A stretch of DNA of 19,875 bases from WLWS01 sp047638675. Lineage in GTDB: Bacteria; Pseudomonadota; Gammaproteobacteria; Eutrophobiales; Eutrophobiaceae. The stretch is taken from positions 1 through 19,875 of the forward strand of contig JBLIML010000051.1 in assembly GCA_047638675.1 (NCBI GenBank), read 5' to 3'. Each line of letters begins with the position of its first letter. The first letter of the stretch is position 1. Under the pieces are notes generated by a model. It saw only the letters and a list, made by a program, of their open reading frames with translations. It did not search any database and was not told where the DNA came from. The translations under genes and the position numbers were made by a program. This document shows, in pieces, positions 16,434 through 19,875 of this stretch.

Positions 16434-17090
16434 ATGCGTTCTATTCTCGTTCTTAACCCCAAAGGGGGCTGCGGAAAAAGTACGGTAGCAACTAATATTG
16501 CCGGCTATTTTGCCTCTCAGGGGAAACGTGTTTCTCTGGCAGATTGTGATCCACAGCAATCCAGCTCAGATTGGCTCTCTATTCGACCCGAATCCGCCGC
16601 AAGTATCAAAAATGCGAGTGTGAAAGCTGGCAAAATCGATGTGCCAAGAAGAACTGAGATTCTTATCATCGATACACCGGCCGCCTTGCATGGGCAAAAA
16701 CTGGCTAACTATGCCAAAGTGAGCCAGACCATTGTCATGCCCATGATGCCTTCACCTCTGGATATAAGGGCCGCAGAGCGCTTTGTCAGTGAACTGTTTT
16801 CCTTGCGAAAACTGATTAATCGAAAAATCAAGGTGGCGACCGTCGCCAACCGTGTCAGGGAAGATACTATTGCTGCAGCCAAGCTGGAAAATTATCTGGA
16901 CGCAATTAAACTCCCCAGTGGACATAAATTACCTTTTATCACTATGCTAAGGGCCACTCAAAATTACATTAAGGCCGCCGAACGTGGATTGAGTATTTTT
17001 GAGTTTGCCCCGGCGAAGACAAGCTATGACCGGGAACAATGGCAACCACTGGTACGCTGGCTAAATAGCGTCCGTAGTATGCCCAGTTAG
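16434..17090 (+). CDS. Orphan ParA-family ATPase
   Basis: This is a ParA/MinD-type ATPase, the kind that positions DNA, protein clusters or organelles on the nucleoid or membrane. The 218-residue product has the deviant Walker A PKGGCGKST (9-17) with the signature Lys10 and Lys15, the Walker A' segment DCDPQQSSSDW (37-47), and a Walker B EILIIDTP (75-82). It has no N-terminal DNA-binding domain, so it is the short form. An AAGGGA Shine-Dalgarno lies 8 bases before the ATG. No parB or other partner gene lies beside it; upstream is prkB (80 bases) and downstream is the convergent hemY. Carboxysome-positioning McdA and chemoreceptor-positioning ParC are known relatives of this size, but neither partner is visible. 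The family is certain; the cargo is unknown. Confidence 0.9.
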   Translation: MRSILVLNPKGGCGKSTVATNIAGYFASQGKRVSLADCDPQQSSSDWLSIRPESAASIKNASVKAGKIDVPRRTEILIIDTPAALHGQKLANYAKVSQTIVMPMMPSPLDIRAAERFVSELFSLRKLINRKIKVATVANRVREDTIAAAKLENYLDAIKLPSGHKLPFITMLRATQNYIKAAERGLSIFEFAPAKTSYDREQWQPLVRWLNSVRSMPS

Positions 17091-17272
17091 ATTTGCGCCT
17101 GTCGTCTCCATGGATGGGGACATTCGAGTTGATGACGATGTCAGGGACGGATCAGTATTGTGAAAACAGGTTTAAAGTCGCCAAAGAAGCCTCTCCTGAG
17201 ACCTCAAAATTGAACGCTGAATCCTGTTGGGCTAATAAGCGCATGACCAACTAATGCAGGTGTATGAATTTA
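17091..17272. other. Convergent gap between parA and hemY
   Basis: I see no gene here. A 6-base hairpin GTCTCC/GGGGAC (17104-17109 and 17116-17121, with one G-U pair) lies 14 bases after the parA stop, but no U-run follows, so it is at best a weak terminator. No clear terminator for hemY is visible on the other strand. Confidence 0.4.
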
Positions 17273-18529
17273 TCAGGCAATCTTACCTGCGCTTTCCACG
17301 TTAGCATTATCCGAACCTTCCAGTAAGACCATGTTTTTTCTATCATTTAATCCTGTTGCCAGAGCCAGACCTTTTTGAAAGTGCAGGCCTGCAGCAACAT
17401 GCTCGCCTTGTTGCTCTAGCAATAAAGCCAACTCCTGATACGCTTCGGCGCTGGGCTGTGCCGATAAAGAATCTTGCAGATAGGACTTTGCCTTTCCCCA
17501 CAGGCTATTGCGTTTACACAATCGTCCCAGAGCCAGTAACAGTGCTGGTTCTCTGGAATGAGCTAATAATAAGCGCTCTGCAAACTGTATTTGTTTTACA
17601 ATTTTATCACCCTCGACCAGACCATATTGACGAACTAAAGCTTCATCCCAGTTAGCATTCAATGTCTTACGCAATAAGTGCTCGCAATCGCTTGTATCTG
17701 GAAAATTAAATCGAGCATCTACATATTCTTTTATCAGATAATTCTCTCCTTTTAATTTGCGCGGAATGTTTTCCCATTCCCGGTCCAGACGAATGCGATC
17801 ACGCACTTCAGCCGCCTCGCGCAATAAGCCCGCATAAACTGCCAACCGTCTCTCCTTGAGTTGTTCTGCCGGAAGAAGCTTTTTGCATTTGGGATCATTC
17901 AGCAAGCGCAATGCCTCCGGCCATTCCTTTAGTTCCGTCGCGGCCTCCAGCAACAAGCCCTTGGCGTCGTCCTGAGCGGACGGATCCTTGACGAGGTGTT
18001 TTAAAGTGGCGTAAGCCTGTTCTGTCTGGCTTTCTGAAAGTTGAAGTTTAGCTTGCGTCAGCCCAATCGCCAGAGCTGCCTCTGGACTGCTTTCGTGAGC
18101 AAGACGTAGATAATGATCACGACGCAAAATGGCACCCAGATGTTGAGCCGCTCTAGCTGCCGCAAGATAATTAACCAACGGCAATCGACTGTGTCTGGCG
18201 CCACGTTGAAACGACTCTTCCGCCTTTGGCCAATCCCCTTCAAGGGACGCAAGAATGCCCTGACTTAAATATTTTTCCGAACGTTGATAACGTCGATTCA
18301 ATGACCAGCGATTTACATTCTTTGGCAAACGTATTAATCCACCAAGCAGGCGAAATACAAAGTAAGTCCCAACAAACAGAACGAGCAAAATAAGCACAAA
18401 TAAACTCATGCTCATCTGGATATTGTAGCCGGCGTAGGAAAAAATCATCAGACCAGCATCTCGAGACAGCAAGGTACCAATACCTATAGCCGCTAACAAA
18501 CCTGACAATATTATGATTAGCAAACGCAC
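17273..18529 (-). CDS. hemY: HemY (TPR-like membrane protein of the hemCDXY cluster)
   Basis: HemY is an inner-membrane protein encoded with early heme-biosynthesis genes in gammaproteobacteria; its exact task is not established, and it is not the Bacillus HemY oxidase. I start at the GTG at 18529 because AGGAG (18540-18544) lies 10 bases upstream, 4 bases after the hemX stop; a TTG at 18565 overlapping hemX has no Shine-Dalgarno. The 418-residue product starts with two transmembrane helices (about 3-20 and 35-60), with the family segment AGYNIQMSMSLFVLI between. After these comes a large helical TPR-like domain, with repeats such as GDWPKAEESFQRGARHSRLPLVNYLAAARAAQHLG. It ends the hemD-hemX-hemY run and meets parA convergently with a 182-base gap. 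Confidence 0.9.
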   Translation of the reverse strand: MRLLIIILSGLLAAIGIGTLLSRDAGLMIFSYAGYNIQMSMSLFVLILLVLFVGTYFVFRLLGGLIRLPKNVNRWSLNRRYQRSEKYLSQGILASLEGDWPKAEESFQRGARHSRLPLVNYLAAARAAQHLGAILRRDHYLRLAHESSPEAALAIGLTQAKLQLSESQTEQAYATLKHLVKDPSAQDDAKGLLLEAATELKEWPEALRLLNDPKCKKLLPAEQLKERRLAVYAGLLREAAEVRDRIRLDREWENIPRKLKGENYLIKEYVDARFNFPDTSDCEHLLRKTLNANWDEALVRQYGLVEGDKIVKQIQFAERLLLAHSREPALLLALGRLCKRNSLWGKAKSYLQDSLSAQPSAEAYQELALLLEQQGEHVAAGLHFQKGLALATGLNDRKNMVLLEGSDNANVESAGKIA

Positions 18530-18533
18530 GTCT

Positions 18534-19640
18534 CTAGGGCTCCTGCTCCAATGTTTGATCTTCAACAGCTGGCTTGTCCATTTGCTGATTTATTTGCGTT
18601 CTTGAGTCTTTTAATTTCGCATATGCGCGTATCGACTCAAGAGATGAAGAAATATCGGGTAGCACAGGATTTAATTCAAGCCCCTCCATCTTTGACAAGG
18701 ACTCCAATATGTTGCTCACACCATTATCCCTGACATTGAAGTAATCCTTTAGCCACGCGCTGACTATTTCAACTGACACATGCAGGTTCTCAGTATCTCT
18801 CCGTAACACGGCGTAACGTGCCGATTCGAGTTGTAAGCGCAGGTTCTGATAAAGAAAATACTCCTGTTCAGGCATTAAAGTGGCAAGCGTCTGTTCACCT
18901 TGTCGCGATATTTTCACCAGGCTCTTTAGCTCCCGCCATACCGACGAAAGAAACTTTTTCCAGGTGCTGCGGCCTTCTTCGATGTCGCTATTTTGCACAA
19001 GGGTTTCTGTAACATTCACTTGTTTTAGAGGTAAATCGTGAACCCTTCCAACAAGATCAGACAGGAACAACACCAGTCCACTTATATCCACCGCATCAAC
19101 AGCCATTAATGCATTGATGTCGCCTGTTAGTTGTTGTCGTACTGGCAACAAACCAGGATCATTATTGTTCTTTAATCTGTCATCTGCGGCCTGCATAGCA
19201 GCGAGAGCGGTGGGCACATCTGCCTGCAGTTGAATAAGATGCGTTGCGATGATTAACAAGTGCTCAATCTCTGCTAGAGCCCAATCAAGGTTTCCTCTGT
19301 CTTGCGCTCTGTATAACGCATCGACACTTTCAGATATTGCTTGTTGCTGCTGCTGAACACTGACTATCTGGTTCTGGAATTGCTGATTCGCTTGTTGTGA
19401 TTTCGCAAGACCAGGTTCAAGGCTTGAAAGCCTTGCTTCAATTGGTGCAAGCGTAGACGCTAGAACCTGGGAGCCAGTCTTCAGCTTGTCCATTTGAAAA
19501 TAGACCCAAACAGATAGCCCAATAGATAAAAACACCATTAGAGCGACCAGGCTAAATCCCAGGGCAGAGCCGCTTTTGCTTTTTTTAATCGGCTGGTCTG
19601 CTTCATCCACCTCCCCGGATTTTGCCTCATCGTTCATCAT
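18534..19640 (-). CDS. hemX: HemX (membrane-anchored coiled-coil protein, hem cluster)
   Basis: HemX is a single-pass inner-membrane protein found between hemD and hemY; it is often mislabelled uroporphyrinogen-III methyltransferase, but no methyltransferase motif is visible here. I start at the ATG at 19640 (MMNDEAKSG) because GAGG stands 6 bases before it; an in-frame TTG four codons earlier is less likely. The start overlaps the hemD stop by 14 bases, suggesting translational coupling. The 368-residue product has a short charged cytoplasmic N-terminus, a transmembrane helix at about 27-49, a Gln-rich coiled coil (about 60-105), then a mostly helical periplasmic domain with LDWALAEIEHLLIIATHLIQLQ, a family hallmark. 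E. coli HemX is about 390 residues, so length fits. The stop is followed 4 bases later by hemY. Confidence 0.92.
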   Translation of the reverse strand: MMNDEAKSGEVDEADQPIKKSKSGSALGFSLVALMVFLSIGLSVWVYFQMDKLKTGSQVLASTLAPIEARLSSLEPGLAKSQQANQQFQNQIVSVQQQQQAISESVDALYRAQDRGNLDWALAEIEHLLIIATHLIQLQADVPTALAAMQAADDRLKNNNDPGLLPVRQQLTGDINALMAVDAVDISGLVLFLSDLVGRVHDLPLKQVNVTETLVQNSDIEEGRSTWKKFLSSVWRELKSLVKISRQGEQTLATLMPEQEYFLYQNLRLQLESARYAVLRRDTENLHVSVEIVSAWLKDYFNVRDNGVSNILESLSKMEGLELNPVLPDISSSLESIRAYAKLKDSRTQINQQMDKPAVEDQTLEQEP

Positions 19641-19875
19641 TGTGCGCCTCAAACATTTGCATTAGTGCTACCATAAAATCATCATCACTGTATCCATTTG
19701 CTACCTTGATCTCAGCACTGAAGCCCATGGCTTCAGCTATGTCCTTTAAACGCGGACTTATCACAACAAGTCGCGTATTTAAAAACAAAAATCTCTCTTC
19801 TTCCGCCGTCATCTCCAGAAGGTTCTTCAGGCCCTCGGCACTGGTCACTAACACCGCATCGGGCTTATCCACTCG
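19627..19875 (-). CDS. hemD: Uroporphyrinogen-III synthase HemD, C-terminal part (truncated by window edge)
   Basis: HemD closes hydroxymethylbilane to uroporphyrinogen III, the branch-point precursor of heme, siroheme and cobalamin, in the cytosol. Only the last 82 residues are present; the rest lies beyond the right edge. They contain the C-terminal domain segments VTSAEGLKNLLEM, LVVISPRLKDIAEAMGF and VANGYSDDDFMVAL, which match the family pattern of a TSxxxL motif and a later hydrophobic strand plus SP/SR motif. Its TGA overlaps the start of hemX by 14 bases, consistent with the usual hemD-hemX-hemY order. Confidence 0.9.
   Translation of the reverse strand, partial: RVDKPDAVLVTSAEGLKNLLEMTAEEERFLFLNTRLVVISPRLKDIAEAMGFSAEIKVANGYSDDDFMVALMQMFEAHNDER

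Noticed and set aside
18534..19640. Uroporphyrinogen-III C-methyltransferase activity of HemX
   Set aside because: That name is a common mislabel; the protein shows only a membrane helix, a coiled coil and a helical domain, without SAM-binding motifs.
1..19875. tRNA, rRNA, CRISPR arrays, insertion sequences or prophage
   Set aside because: None of their signatures is visible: no cloverleaf arms with TTCGA loops, no regularly spaced direct repeats, no transposase or integrase frames.

Overview
The window comes from a gammaproteobacterial chromosome, inferred from gene content. It carries a MSHA-type pilus operon, the metK-ahcY-metF methyl cycle with an S-adenosylhomocysteine riboswitch, a tkt-gap-pgk-pyk carbon cluster, msbA, a class I phosphoribulokinase, a lone ParA ATPase and the hemD-hemX-hemY cluster. 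The phosphoribulokinase beside tkt, gap and pgk suggests an organism that may run a Calvin cycle. No RuBisCO gene is visible, so autotrophy is not proven.

Layout: Positions 1-3660 (minus strand) hold a sigma-54 response regulator, an MshM-like AAA ATPase with an unusual C-terminal extension, and the 5' part of an MshL-like secretin that runs off the left edge. Positions 3747-7484 (minus strand, transcribed metK then ahcY then metF) make SAM, hydrolyse SAH and produce 5-methyl-THF. The ahcY leader carries a clear SAH riboswitch, and a long hairpin separates ahcY from metF. A 360-base divergent region with two adjacent hairpins separates metK from tkt. Positions 7845-13516 (plus strand) form a tight tkt-gap-pgk-pyk operon with gaps of 14, 5 and 4 bases. 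Next come msbA (minus), prkB and parA (plus), and finally hemY, hemX and the 3' end of hemD (minus), which meet parA convergently.

Working together: transketolase, GAPDH and PGK can serve glycolysis, the pentose phosphate pathway or the regenerative/reductive part of the Calvin cycle, and phosphoribulokinase would supply ribulose-1,5-bisphosphate. Pyruvate kinase drains lower glycolysis towards pyruvate, and its residues predict potassium independence. The methyl-cycle block recycles homocysteine, with ahcY switched on by its own substrate through the riboswitch. Nothing in the window looks like phage, IS elements, CRISPR, tRNA or rRNA. It reads as mostly core chromosome with a few unusual details.
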